A stretch of DNA of 64,000 nt from NCBI RefSeq assembly GCF_030269685.1, contig NZ_BSTT01000010.1:124001-188000 (forward strand). The letters run 5' to 3'. Shown here in pieces: positions 45,837 through 54,446 of the stretch. This DNA is from Actinomycetospora sp. NBRC 106378. GTDB taxonomy: Bacteria > Actinomycetota > Actinomycetes > Mycobacteriales > Pseudonocardiaceae. Position 1 is the first letter of the stretch. The number at the start of each line of letters is the position of its first letter. Made by a program: the position numbers and the translations under genes. Below the pieces are notes generated by a model that was not told the DNA's origin, did not search any database, and saw only the letters and a program-made list of their open reading frames with translations.

Positions 45837-46787
45837 GTGCGAGCCGTGGGAGTGACCGAGTTCGGCGGGCCCGAGGCCCTGCACGTGGTCGAGCTGCCGG
45901 ACCCGGAGCCGGGGCCGGGTGAGGTGCTGCTGGACGTCGCCGCGGCCGCCGTCAGCCCGACGGACACGTTCACCCGCAACGGCGCGCGCGCCGAGGCCCT
46001 CCGGAAGGACCCGCCGCCGTACGTGCCCGGGATGGACGTGGCCGGCACCGTGGCGGCGCTCGGCCCCGACACCGCCGACGCCGGCCTCGCCGTCGGGGAC
46101 CGGGTCATGGGCATCGTCGTGCCCTCCGGGTCGCACGGCGGCTACTCCTCGCGGATCGCCCTCCCCGTGGACTCGGTGGCGCCCGCGCCCGCCGGCGTCG
46201 GGGACGCGGCGGCCGCCACCCTGCCCATGAACGGGCTGACGGCCCGCCTCGCCCTGGACCGGCTGGCTCTGCCCGCGGGCGCCACGCTGGCCGTGACCGG
46301 TGCCGCCGGGGCGTTCGGCGGGTACGTCGTGCAGCTCGCGAAGGCCGACGGGCTGCGGGTGGTGGCCGACGCGGCGCAGGCCGACGAGGACCTGGTCCGC
46401 GGCCTCGGTGCGGACCTCGTCGTGCGGCGCGGCGACGGCGTCGCCGACCGGATCCGCGCGGCGGTCGGCGGCGGGGTGGACGGCATCGCGGACGGGTCGC
46501 TGCAGACCGACGACCTCGTCCCCGCGCTCGTCGACGGCGGCCGCATCGCCACCGTGCGCGGGTACGGTGGCCCGGAGGGCGGCAGCGGCCGGGGCATCAC
46601 CTGGCACCCGGTGTGGGTGCGCGACTACGCGCGGAACCGGGCCGCGCTGGACCGGTTGCGCGAGCAGGTCGAGTCCGGGGCGGTGACGTTGCGGGTCGCC
46701 GCCACCGTGCCGGCCGAGGAGGCGGCCGAGACCCACCGGCGCCTGGAGGCCGGAGGCGTCCGGGGTCGGCTCGTCATCACGTTCTAG
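45837..46787 (+). CDS. NADPH:quinone reductase-like MDR oxidoreductase
   Basis: 316-residue zinc-free medium-chain reductase (QOR type): MRAVGVTEFGGPEALHVVELP start, GMDVAGTVAALG, cofactor motif TGAAGAFGGYVVQLAK and C-terminal RLEAGGVRGRLVITF. It reduces quinones or enones with NADPH. GTG start. It lies near the divergent tetR gene, which may control it. Confidence 0.9.
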   Translation: MRAVGVTEFGGPEALHVVELPDPEPGPGEVLLDVAAAAVSPTDTFTRNGARAEALRKDPPPYVPGMDVAGTVAALGPDTADAGLAVGDRVMGIVVPSGSHGGYSSRIALPVDSVAPAPAGVGDAAAATLPMNGLTARLALDRLALPAGATLAVTGAAGAFGGYVVQLAKADGLRVVADAAQADEDLVRGLGADLVVRRGDGVADRIRAAVGGGVDGIADGSLQTDDLVPALVDGGRIATVRGYGGPEGGSGRGITWHPVWVRDYARNRAALDRLREQVESGAVTLRVAATVPAEEAAETHRRLEAGGVRGRLVITF

Positions 46788-46796
46788 GTCGAGCGC

Positions 46797-47312
46797 TCAG
46801 AACGTGGGAAGCACCGCGACGACGAGGAGCGCGACCACCGCGAGCACCATGCCGACGGCCGCGACCGGGCGGCGGACCGACGTGCGCAGCCCGACCGCCC
46901 CGGCGACGAGGGCGACGAGGGCGATCCCGATCCCGACGAAGCCGTCCCACGACAGCGCCATGCTCCCGAACGCGAGTGGCCGCAGCCCGACCAGCAGGGC
47001 CAGCACCCCCAGCACCGCGGAGAACGACGCGGCCGGGTTGCCGGGCGTGCGGGGGTCCTCGGCGTCGTCGTCGACGCCGATCGGGGCCCAGCCGCCGGTC
47101 GGCGGGGGGTAGGCGCGGTAGCCGTACCCGGGCGGGGCCTGCCGGGGCATCCCGGGCGGCGGGGCCATCGGCGGCATGGGCGGCATGGGCGGCACCGGCT
47201 GTCGCGGGTGCGGCGCGTGCCGCGGGGCGCCGTGCGGCGACCGGTCGCGCACCGCCCCGCCGTCACGCTCGTCCGGCCCCGGACCGCTCCGGTGCGGTGT
47301 CTCCTGGCTCAT
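46797..47312 (-). CDS. Proline-rich DUF4190-like membrane protein
   Basis: 171 residues: a Pro/Met/Gly-rich cytosolic N-terminus with MPPMPPM repeats, and three C-terminal membrane segments (ASFSAVLGVLALLVGL, GFVGIGIALVALVAGAVGL, AAVGMVLAVVALLVVAVLP), like DUF4190 proteins of actinobacteria. ATG 47312 is chosen; 13 upstream in-frame residues are Arg-rich. Function unknown. Converges on the quinone reductase. Confidence 0.7.
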   Translation of the reverse strand: MSQETPHRSGPGPDERDGGAVRDRSPHGAPRHAPHPRQPVPPMPPMPPMAPPPGMPRQAPPGYGYRAYPPPTGGWAPIGVDDDAEDPRTPGNPAASFSAVLGVLALLVGLRPLAFGSMALSWDGFVGIGIALVALVAGAVGLRTSVRRPVAAVGMVLAVVALLVVAVLPTF

Positions 47313-47406
47313 GCGTCGCCCCCGATGGCGCCGGCGGCCCCGCCTCGTCACGGGGCCCTCGTCCGGCGCATCGTCGGTCGGGCGCCCGGTGTTAACGCGG
47401 GGGCCC

Positions 47407-47423
47407 GATCGGATGAACCGATC
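47407..47423 (-). terminator. Short hairpin after the SDR gene
   Basis: GATCGG-N5-CCGATC, 16 bases beyond the SDR stop on the minus strand. The stem is only 6 bp, so this is a weak call. Confidence 0.35.
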
Positions 47424-47438
47424 CTCAGCGGGAGGGGT

Positions 47439-48431
47439 TCAGGACGCGTCGGCGTCGTGCGTCGCGTCGACGCACAGCGTCCACAGCGCCGCCCGCTGCG
47501 CCGCGGTCTCCTCGCCGAACAGGTAATGGGTCGGACGGGGGGAGCGGTCGTGCCAGAACAGGCCGCTGCAGTGCCCCGGCTCGGTGTCGGCCTGCAGCCA
47601 CACCGCGGTGTCGGCGCCCTGCTCGGCGGTGCGCAGCAGGGGGCCGGTGAGGCGGTGGAAACCCGGCAGCGAGTCGGCGACGCCCGGGGTGTCGGCCCAG
47701 CCGGGATGCATGCTGTGCACCACCACGCCGCTCGGTGCGAGGTCGTCGGCGAGCAGCTCGGCGAGCACCACCTGCATCCGCTTGGTGCGCGCGTAGGCGG
47801 CGCCGCCGGAGTAGCGGCCCTCGGTGTACTCCGGGTCGTCGGTGCGCAGCGAGGCGGTGTACATCCCGCCGGAGGAGACGAACACGACCCGGGCGGGGGC
47901 GCCGGGACGGTCGGGGGGCGAGCCGGCGCGCAGCAGCGGGAGCAGCTCGCGGGTCAGCAGGAACGGGCCGAGCACGTGCGTGGCGAGGCAGAGCTCGTGG
48001 CCCTGCGGGCTCTCCGACCGCTCGGCCGGCAGGACGCCGGCGTTGTGCACCAGCCCGTGCAGGGCCAGCAGCCGGTCCCGCGCGTCGAGCGCGTAGCGGC
48101 GCACGTCGGAGAGGTCGGACAGGTCGCAGCGGGCGACCGTGACCTGCGCGTCCGGGTGCGCCGCGAGGATCTCCGCGCGGGTGGCCTCCCCGCGGGCCCG
48201 GTCCCGGACGACGAGCTCCACGGCCGCGCCCAGCCCGGCGAGCCCGGTCGCGGTGGCCGACCCGAGCCCCGAGCTCGCGCCGGTGACCGCGATCGTCCGA
48301 CCCGCGAGCGCCTGTGGGGGTAGAGCCGGCCAGGACGCGGAGCGCGCCAGGTAGCCCAGCCTCGAGTAGCCGGGGACGACGAGGCGGTCGAGCGCGGCGT
48401 CGACCAGGCGGGGGAGTCGCGGGAGCGGCAC
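47439..48431 (-). CDS. SDR family oxidoreductase
   Basis: 330-residue SDR similar to retinol-dehydrogenase/WW-domain-oxidoreductase-like proteins. Seen: TIAVTGASSGLGSATATGLAGLG, the GLVHNAGVLPAER NAG motif, VVFVSSGGMYT with the catalytic Ser, and YARTK. The extended C-terminus (HPGWADTPGVADSLPGFHRL) is typical of the group. NADP use is inferred. The substrate is unknown. Confidence 0.88.
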   Translation of the reverse strand: MPLPRLPRLVDAALDRLVVPGYSRLGYLARSASWPALPPQALAGRTIAVTGASSGLGSATATGLAGLGAAVELVVRDRARGEATRAEILAAHPDAQVTVARCDLSDLSDVRRYALDARDRLLALHGLVHNAGVLPAERSESPQGHELCLATHVLGPFLLTRELLPLLRAGSPPDRPGAPARVVFVSSGGMYTASLRTDDPEYTEGRYSGGAAYARTKRMQVVLAELLADDLAPSGVVVHSMHPGWADTPGVADSLPGFHRLTGPLLRTAEQGADTAVWLQADTEPGHCSGLFWHDRSPRPTHYLFGEETAAQRAALWTLCVDATHDADAS

Positions 48432-48517
48432 GGGGTCAGACCCTACGGGCAGCCGGACCGCTCGGCAGGAGGATGATCATCACGGCATCGTCGGTTCGGG
48501 CTCCGCTGCGCTCGGTC

Positions 48518-50152
48518 TCACGGTGGACAGACCGTCTCCTCGCGCGGGACGTCCTCCCGGAGCAGGTAGTCGTCCACCACCCCGCTGATGCACGGGGTCG
48601 CCGGGTACGCGCCGTGGCCGGTGCCCAGCCAGGACACCAGCGCCGAGGACTGCATCCCCGCGGCCACCCGCTGGCTCTCGGCCAGCGGGACGAGCGGGTC
48701 GGCCGAGGTCCCGAGCAGCACCGTGGGCACGGCGGTGCCGGCGAACGGGGTCGGCTGCTCGGTCGGCACCGGCCAGGAGGAGCACACCAGCGCCCGCTGC
48801 GCGAACCAGCCGCCGAACACGGGGTCGGTCGCCCGGGCCCGGGCGGCGGCCTGGGCCACCTGGTCGATCGTCGGGCGCTCCGACTCGTCGTTGCAGGCGC
48901 TGACCAGGCCGAGGTCGAACCCGCCCTCGTTCTCGTTCTGCTCGGAGAGCGCCAGGAGCCCGGTCGGGTCCCCGCCGCGCGCGCCCGCGAGCGCCGACGC
49001 CAGGGTCGGCCAGGAGTCCGGGTCGGCCAGCCCCGGCACCAGGACGCTGACGACGGTGCCCGCCGTGACCCGTCGTCCGGGCACGGAGCCGGTGGCGGTC
49101 GGCGGCGCGACCAGGGGAGAGCCGCGCAGGCGGGCGACCAGGTCGGCGACGGCGCCGCGCGGGTCGGCGCCGAGGGCGCACCCGGTGGCCACGCAGTTCT
49201 GGGCGAACGCGTCGAGGGCCCGGCGGGCGGCGTCGCCGCGCTGGTCGGCGGTGAGCCCCGCCGCCGCGGTGGGGTCGGGCAGCGCGTCGAGGACCAGCCG
49301 GCCCTGCTGGTCGGGGTGGCTCTGGGCCCAGCGCGCCAGCGTGGCCGCGCCACCGCCCAGGCCGACGGCGTGCAGTCGTACGGCGCCGAGGGCCCGGCGG
49401 ACCTCCTCGAGGTCGTCGGCGTCGGTCGCGGTGCCGTACTCGGTGAGGGAGTCCTCGAGCAGCTGCGAGCAGGTCCGTGCCGCCGTCGCCGCGGCGGCTG
49501 CGAGCGGGGCCAGCGCGACCGGGTCGGCCGCGGCCGGATCGGCGTCGGAGATGGCCGCCCGCGTGGACGGCGTGATGCAGTCGACGCCGCCCGCGGACGC
49601 CCCGCGCACGTCGATGCCGTAGAGCGTGCGGCCGTCGAGCAGCTCGGCGGGCGCGCGGGCGGCGAGCCGCACGGCCTGCTCGACCCCCGTCCGCCGACCG
49701 GGGTCGCCCAGCACGGCGATCGGCACGGTCGGCACCGCCGGCGCGGGTCCGAGCGACACCCGGGTGACGTCGACCTCCGCGGCGCTGGTGGCCGATCCGC
49801 TCGCGTACCCGCCGCCGACCGGCACCGTCGCGCACCCGAACCGCAGGTCCCGCCCCCCGAGCACGGCGGCCCCGCCGAGTCGGGAGAGCTGGCCCGCGGT
49901 GCACTCGGTGAAGTCGAGTTGCGGCGAGGACGCGATCAGCGGGGGGAGCAGCGAGGGCGGTGGCGCCGGCGGCAGCGCACTGCTCGTCGCGGGCGCGGCC
50001 GGCTCGTCGCTGTTGACGGTGGCCACCGGGGGACGGCGGCTCGGGCCGACCGCGCACCCGGCCAGGAGGACCGCGAGGAGCAGGAGGAGCAACCACCGGG
50101 GACGACGGATGGCGGGACCTCTCGACGGGACGGGCGGCGGGCGCGGCCCCAT
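48518..50152 (-). CDS. Secreted alpha/beta hydrolase (TAP-like), nucleophile missing
   Basis: 544-residue lipoprotein of the tripeptidyl-aminopeptidase-like alpha/beta hydrolase group. Lipobox LLLLLLAVLLAGCAVG (Cys at about 32) anchors it outside the membrane. The family GxSxG elbow, followed by ...DRVGRLVLD, here reads GLGGG at residues 264-268 with Gly266 in place of the catalytic Ser, then GRLVLDALPDP. The TAP C-terminal part keeps the Asp (LLGTSADPLVP) and His (GTGHGAYPA). It is therefore probably not a normal Ser hydrolase. Start ATG 50152. Confidence 0.82.
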   Translation of the reverse strand: MGPRPPPVPSRGPAIRRPRWLLLLLLAVLLAGCAVGPSRRPPVATVNSDEPAAPATSSALPPAPPPSLLPPLIASSPQLDFTECTAGQLSRLGGAAVLGGRDLRFGCATVPVGGGYASGSATSAAEVDVTRVSLGPAPAVPTVPIAVLGDPGRRTGVEQAVRLAARAPAELLDGRTLYGIDVRGASAGGVDCITPSTRAAISDADPAAADPVALAPLAAAAATAARTCSQLLEDSLTEYGTATDADDLEEVRRALGAVRLHAVGLGGGAATLARWAQSHPDQQGRLVLDALPDPTAAAGLTADQRGDAARRALDAFAQNCVATGCALGADPRGAVADLVARLRGSPLVAPPTATGSVPGRRVTAGTVVSVLVPGLADPDSWPTLASALAGARGGDPTGLLALSEQNENEGGFDLGLVSACNDESERPTIDQVAQAAARARATDPVFGGWFAQRALVCSSWPVPTEQPTPFAGTAVPTVLLGTSADPLVPLAESQRVAAGMQSSALVSWLGTGHGAYPATPCISGVVDDYLLREDVPREETVCPP

Positions 50153-50189
50153 GATGCCGGGGCCCCGGTCGTCCCGCGGTGAGGGCCCG

Positions 50190-51254
50190 TCAGGCGGGCG
50201 GCAGGATGTCGGCGAGGTCGAAGCTGGTCGGCCGGTCGAGCTGCTCGTAGGTGCACGACGACGGGTCTCGGTCCGGGCGCCACCGCACGAACTGCGTGGT
50301 GTGCCGGAACCGGTCGCCCTCGAGGTAGTCGTAGCGCACCTCGACGACGCGCTCCGGTCGCAGCGGCACGAACGAGAGGTCCTTCCCCGCGTTCCAGCGG
50401 CTGGTCTCGTTCTTGCGCGGGGTGCGCTCGCCCTGCTCGTGCGCCGCCCAGTTCCACGGGTGCTCGTCGAAGGTCGTGACCAGCGGCTGCAGCTCCGCCA
50501 TCAGCTCCCGACGACGGGCCATGGTGAAGGCCCCCACGACCCCGACGCTCGCGAGCGTCCCGTCGGCGGTGTGCAGTCCGAGCAGCAGCGAGCCGAGGGC
50601 GTCCGGCCCGGACTTGTGCACCCGGTAGCCCGCGACCACGCAGTCGGCGGTGCGCTCGTGCTTGATCTTGCTCATCACGCGCTTGTCCGGCTGGTAGGTC
50701 AGGTCGGGCTTCTTCGCGATGAGCCCGTCCAGCCCGGCGCCCTCGAAGCGGACGAACCAGTCCTGCGCCTCGTCGACGTCGGTGGTCATCGGCGTCACGT
50801 GGACGGGCGCGCGGTCGTCGAGCACGTCGACCAGCCGGGCCCGGCGCTCGGCGAACGGGCGCCGGGTCAGGTCCTCGTCGTCGACGGCGAGCAGGTCGAA
50901 GGCGACGAACGACGCCGGCGTCTGCTCGGCGAGCAGGGTGACGCGCGAGACGGCGGGGTGGATGCGCTGCTGCAGCGCCTCGAAGTCCAGACCGTGCCCG
51001 TCGGGGGTGGCGACGATGATCTCGCCGTCGACCACGCACCGCGGGGGCAGGTGCTCGCGGAGGGCCTCGACGACCTCCGGGAAGTACCGCGTCATCGGCT
51101 TGGTGTTCCGGCTGCCGATCTCCACCTCGTCGCCGTCGCGGAAGACCACGGCCCGGAAGCCGTCCCACTTCGGCTCGAAGCACTGGCCGTCCGGGATCGA
51201 CTTCACGGGCTTGGCCAGCATCGGCAGCACCGGGGGCATCACGGGCAGGTCCAC
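50190..51254 (-). CDS. ligC: ATP-dependent DNA ligase LigC
   Basis: 354-residue ATP-dependent ligase. The nucleotidyl-transfer motif I is PKWDGF with Lys29, followed by SRNTKPMTRYFPE, VVDGEIIV, motif with GLDGLIAKKPDLTYQPDKR and a C-terminal OB-fold. Length and lack of polymerase/nuclease domains match mycobacterial LigC, which acts with PolD in end joining or excision repair. PolD is present at 6 kb in this window; no Ku gene is seen. Confidence 0.93.
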   Translation of the reverse strand: MDLPVMPPVLPMLAKPVKSIPDGQCFEPKWDGFRAVVFRDGDEVEIGSRNTKPMTRYFPEVVEALREHLPPRCVVDGEIIVATPDGHGLDFEALQQRIHPAVSRVTLLAEQTPASFVAFDLLAVDDEDLTRRPFAERRARLVDVLDDRAPVHVTPMTTDVDEAQDWFVRFEGAGLDGLIAKKPDLTYQPDKRVMSKIKHERTADCVVAGYRVHKSGPDALGSLLLGLHTADGTLASVGVVGAFTMARRRELMAELQPLVTTFDEHPWNWAAHEQGERTPRKNETSRWNAGKDLSFVPLRPERVVEVRYDYLEGDRFRHTTQFVRWRPDRDPSSCTYEQLDRPTSFDLADILPPA

Positions 51255-51281
51255 CGCGCCAGTCTCCTCGCCGCCGTGGCG

Positions 51282-51884
51282 CTACTGCACGCGCGGGCTC
51301 TGCGAGGCCTTCGCGTCGAGCTCGAGCCGGACCGCCGTGGGCAGCGCGTCCACGGAGAACGCCTGGCGGGCGCGGGCGAGGACCCGGCCGTCGATGTCGG
51401 CCCAGACGTCCCGGACGTCCGTGCCCTCGACGAGCCACAGTGACATCCGCAGCGCGGGACGGCGCTCGGTGCCCACCATCCGCACGCGGGCCCGGCTCAC
51501 CCCGTCGATGGCCTCGGCGTCGTGCCGGACGGCATCGGCGATGGCCGAGTGGTCCACGGTCAGGCGCTCGCCCGGGGTCTCGGAGAGCAGGACGTCGGGC
51601 CGCGGCTCGGGGCGCAGGGAGCGCACCGCCCAGATCAGCCCGACGACGAGCAGGACGATGCCGGCGGCGATCGCGATCCAGCGGGTCGGGTCGACGTTCT
51701 GCCCCACCCAGCCGGTCACGACGGGGTCGAACAGCGGGCGCTGCGCCCGGTTGGACCCGAAGACGCCGGTGCCGAGCAGGACGACCAGGACGCCGAGCGC
51801 GAGCAGGACGAGGCCGGAGAGGACGACGAGCGTGCGGTCCCCGGCGGCGGACCGGGCGACGGCGGCGCGGGAACGGCGGCTCAC
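51282..51884 (-). CDS. AmaP-like alkaline-shock membrane anchor
   Basis: 200 residues, with two N-terminal membrane segments (residues about 17-40 TLVVLSGLVLLALGVLVVLL and 70-90 WIAIAAGIVLLVVGLIWAV) and a C-terminal Asp23-like soluble domain. AmaP proteins anchor Asp23/Gls24 to the membrane. Last gene of the seven-gene unit; GTG start overlapping the previous stop by 4 bases. Confidence 0.75.
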   Translation of the reverse strand: MSRRSRAAVARSAAGDRTLVVLSGLVLLALGVLVVLLGTGVFGSNRAQRPLFDPVVTGWVGQNVDPTRWIAIAAGIVLLVVGLIWAVRSLRPEPRPDVLLSETPGERLTVDHSAIADAVRHDAEAIDGVSRARVRMVGTERRPALRMSLWLVEGTDVRDVWADIDGRVLARARQAFSVDALPTAVRLELDAKASQSPRVQ

Positions 51885-52414
51885 TTGACCCCCTTGGTGG
51901 CGGCGACGGTGACGGACACGCGGGGACGGCGGGCGAGCGGGAGCCGCCCGAGGACCTCGTCGACGCGCTCGCGCACTGCGGTGCGGACCTCGTCCGGGGC
52001 GTCGAGGGTGCCCGCCCGGACGACGACCTTCTTCTGCGACGCGACCACGGAGGCGGACACGACGTCGGCGTGCGAGCGGACCTCGTGCCCGACCGCGCGG
52101 GCGAGCGAGCGCGGCGAGGTGGTGACGGTGACCTCCGGGACCGGCTCGGTCAGCGCGACGTCGTGGCGGCGGGCGACGAGGCCGACCAGCAGCACGAGCA
52201 GGCCGACCACGCCGACGCCGATCGCGACACCGCGCACGGCCCCGGAGGACCAGCTCAGGTTCCCGATCGCGGCCTGCCAGGTGGGCCACGGCACCACCAG
52301 CGGCGACGAGGAGGGCGCGACCCAGGCGACGATCACCTCGAGCGCCGTGAGGGCGCCGACGGCGGCGAGGAGGAGACCGAGCAGCGGCGAGAGCAGCCGT
52401 AGGAGGACGCGCAT
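51881..52414 (-). CDS. DUF6286-type membrane protein of the Gls24 operon
   Basis: 177 residues with two membrane segments (about 3-33 and 62-80) and a cytosolic Asp23-like C-terminal domain (VTVTTSPRSLARAVGHEVRSHADVVSASVVASQKKVV). Members occur in actinobacterial alkaline-shock operons. ATG 52414 overlaps the upstream stop (TGATG); a GTG one codon earlier is an equal alternative. Confidence 0.75.
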   Translation of the reverse strand: MRVLLRLLSPLLGLLLAAVGALTALEVIVAWVAPSSSPLVVPWPTWQAAIGNLSWSSGAVRGVAIGVGVVGLLVLLVGLVARRHDVALTEPVPEVTVTTSPRSLARAVGHEVRSHADVVSASVVASQKKVVVRAGTLDAPDEVRTAVRERVDEVLGRLPLARRPRVSVTVAATKGVK

Positions 52415-52842
52415 CACTGCACCCGGGAGGTCGGGGCCGTGGGACCGGCCGGGACGGACAGGGCGGAGACGGTGACGTCGAGCGAGCGCACCGCGTATCC
52501 GGTGAGGGTCTGCACCCGCTCGCGCACGTTGCCGCGGACCGCGTCGACGGTGAGCGCGATCGGTGCCGGGTAGGCGAGGGGGACCTCGAGACGCAGGTCG
52601 ACCTGGTCGCCGTAGCCGGACACCTTGGCCGAGGCACCGGCCTCGCCGAACCCGAGCCCGGCGACCCGGCGCTCGGTGCGCACCGTGCCCTCGGTGGAGT
52701 CGGCGGCGTGCTCGGCGATCCGGCGGACGACGCCGAAGGAGATGTCCAGGCTCCCGCGCTCGCCCGGCTCGTCGGGGGCCGCGGGAGCGGTCGACGGGAC
52801 GACGGGCACGGGGGTCGTGGCGTCCGAGGACGGCGTGCTCAT
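52414..52842 (-). CDS. Asp23/Gls24 family protein (second copy)
   Basis: 142 residues with a Ser/Pro/Thr-rich N-terminus and the Asp23/Gls24 domain (LDISFGVVRRIAEHAADSTEGTVRTERRVAG, VPLAYPAPIALTVDAVRGNVRERVQTLTGYAVRSLDVTVSAL). Envelope-stress proteins of unknown molecular role. ATG overlaps the DUF2273 stop by 4 bases. Confidence 0.88.
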   Translation of the reverse strand: MSTPSSDATTPVPVVPSTAPAAPDEPGERGSLDISFGVVRRIAEHAADSTEGTVRTERRVAGLGFGEAGASAKVSGYGDQVDLRLEVPLAYPAPIALTVDAVRGNVRERVQTLTGYAVRSLDVTVSALSVPAGPTAPTSRVQ

Positions 52843-53018
52843 CGGTCGCGACCGCGGCCGGTGAACTGCGTGATGTCGAGCTCGCCGTCGAGCACGCGCC
52901 CGACGACCAGACCGAGGATGCCGAGGACGAGGGCGATGAAGAACCCGACGAGACCGCCGGCCGCGGCGGCGACGCCGAGCAGGAGGCCGACGAACAGGCC
53001 GGCCGTGGTGGCGCTCAT
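52839..53018 (-). CDS. Small integral membrane protein, DUF2273-like
   Basis: 59 residues, almost all membrane-spanning (AGLFVGLLLGVAAAAGGLVGFFIALVLGILGLVVG) and ending in a short charged tail. This matches the DUF2273 member found in Asp23/AmaP operons. ATG preceded by AGGAG. Confidence 0.8.
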   Translation of the reverse strand: MSATTAGLFVGLLLGVAAAAGGLVGFFIALVLGILGLVVGRVLDGELDITQFTGRGRDR

Positions 53019-53050
53019 GGTGTGGAGCTCCTGACGTGGAGGGGGTGGGG

Positions 53051-53386
53051 TCAGACGACCCGGCGGGTTCGCACCGGGTTGAGCGGGGCGCGGCCCAGCC
53101 AGCGACGGCCGGCGCGCAGCGTGCGGGGGACGACGTGGCCGGAGACCGCGACGATCGGTGCGTCGAGACGCGGGTCGTCGTCCGCGATCGACCAACGCGG
53201 CGATGCGTCGGTCCGGGCGTCGGGGCCGCGCCCGTCGTCCGCGGTCGGGACGGCCTCGAACGGTGAGCGCCCGGCGCGGAACGCCGCCAGACCCCGGCGG
53301 AAGATCTCCGGGTCGCCGCCGACGTCGGGATGGTGCCGACGGACGAAGGCCCGGAACTCGCCGGCCGGGGTCGGGGCGGGGGTCAC
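53051..53386 (-). CDS. Small protein with J-domain-like HPD-GGD motif
   Basis: 111 residues. Near the N-terminus it reads EFRAFVRRHHPDVGGDPEIFRRGLAAF, in which HPDxGGDxxxF is the loop and helix III start of a DnaJ J-domain. The preceding J-domain helix II is very short and helix I is missing, so it could only be a truncated or convergent J-like element. The rest has no recognised motif. GTG 53386 lies just past the stop of the upstream gene. Confidence 0.65.
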   Translation of the reverse strand: MTPAPTPAGEFRAFVRRHHPDVGGDPEIFRRGLAAFRAGRSPFEAVPTADDGRGPDARTDASPRWSIADDDPRLDAPIVAVSGHVVPRTLRAGRRWLGRAPLNPVRTRRVV

Positions 53387-53393
53387 GGGGTGC

Positions 53394-53846
53394 TCACGGC
53401 CCCGCGTGACCGGCGGCCGCGGCGGTCTCCGCCGGGTCGGTCGGGTCGGCGAGGTCGGTGACCACGACGTCGACGCGTCGGGCGCCGGTCTCCGCCGCGA
53501 CGAGGGCACGCAGGGCCTCGGCGGTGGGCCGGACCCGGGCGCCGAGCCGGAGCACCACGCTGATCCGCGACGGCTCGTCACCGTCGCCGAGGGAGACCCC
53601 GACGAGCCGGCGTCCCGGCAGGTACGTCGCGATCGACCCGAAGGTCCCGCCGGAGAGGCGCACCACGTCCGGGTGGGCCAACAGGGCACCGGCGACCCGT
53701 TCGGAGAGCGTGCCGAGGCCGGGCGCGCCGGCCGATCCCGGCGACACGGCCCGCACCCCCGCGGCGGCCGCCGTGTCGAGCTGCGGACCCGACGGTGGCA
53801 CGGCCCCCGCGCCGACGGCCGGGCCCCGCCCGGCGGGGCCGCTCAC
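53394..53846 (-). CDS. Asp23/Gls24-associated hypothetical protein
   Basis: 150 residues: a Gly/Ala/Pro-rich N-terminus, then an Asp23-like alternating strand/helix region (LSERVAGALLAHPDVVRLSGGTFGSIATYLPGRRLVGVSLG, PTAEALRALVAAETGARRVDVVVTDLAD). A third diverged Asp23-like member of this operon. Start overlaps the previous stop by 4 bases. Confidence 0.7.
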   Translation of the reverse strand: MSGPAGRGPAVGAGAVPPSGPQLDTAAAAGVRAVSPGSAGAPGLGTLSERVAGALLAHPDVVRLSGGTFGSIATYLPGRRLVGVSLGDGDEPSRISVVLRLGARVRPTAEALRALVAAETGARRVDVVVTDLADPTDPAETAAAAGHAGP

Positions 53847-54328
53847 TCGACCCGGGCGGTCGGGGCCGGCGCGGGCTCGGAGTCGTTCTCGTCGCCGGGC
53901 ATGTGGATGTCGTTCACGGCGATGTTGACCTCGATCACCTCGAGCCCGGTCATCTGCTCGACGGCACCGATGACGTTGCGGCGGACCGCGCGGGCCAGCT
54001 CGACGATGCCGGCGCCGTACTCGACGACGATGTCGAGGTCGATCGCGGCCTGCTTCTCGCCGACCTCGACCTGCACGCCGGCGGCCTGCGAGGTGCCGGT
54101 GCCGCCGGGGATGCGCTCGCGGATCGCGCCGAAGGCGCGCGAGACGCCGCCGCCCATCGAGTACACGCCCGAGACCTCACGGGCGGCGATGCCGGCGATC
54201 TTCTGGACCACGCCGGAGGCGATGGTGGTCTTGCCCTGCCCCGAGTCGTCGGCGAGGCGGGCGGGGGTGGCGCCACCGGTCCGCGGCGCGGCCGGAGTGG
54301 TCGTGGCCGAGTCGGAAGGGGTCGTCAT
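53843..54328 (-). CDS. Asp23/Gls24 family envelope stress protein
   Basis: 161 residues; the clearest Asp23 of the operon: TTIASGVVQKIAGIAAREVSGVYSMGG, AAIDLDIVVEYGAGIVELARAVRRNVIGAVEQMTGLEVIEVNIAVNDI. First gene of the seven-gene minus-strand unit (54328 to 51282), which is coupled throughout by overlaps or gaps under 35 bases. Role: envelope or alkaline stress tolerance, known only by association. Confidence 0.9.
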   Translation of the reverse strand: MTTPSDSATTTPAAPRTGGATPARLADDSGQGKTTIASGVVQKIAGIAAREVSGVYSMGGGVSRAFGAIRERIPGGTGTSQAAGVQVEVGEKQAAIDLDIVVEYGAGIVELARAVRRNVIGAVEQMTGLEVIEVNIAVNDIHMPGDENDSEPAPAPTARVE

Positions 54329-54446
54329 GTGGGCGCTCCTCTGCGCGGGGATTCCGGGGGGCGGTCGGGGACCGCCGTCGGCGGTGATCGCTGTGCGCGG
54401 CCGACTACCCGTACGACGGCGGCCTCCGGGATACCGTCACGGATTG

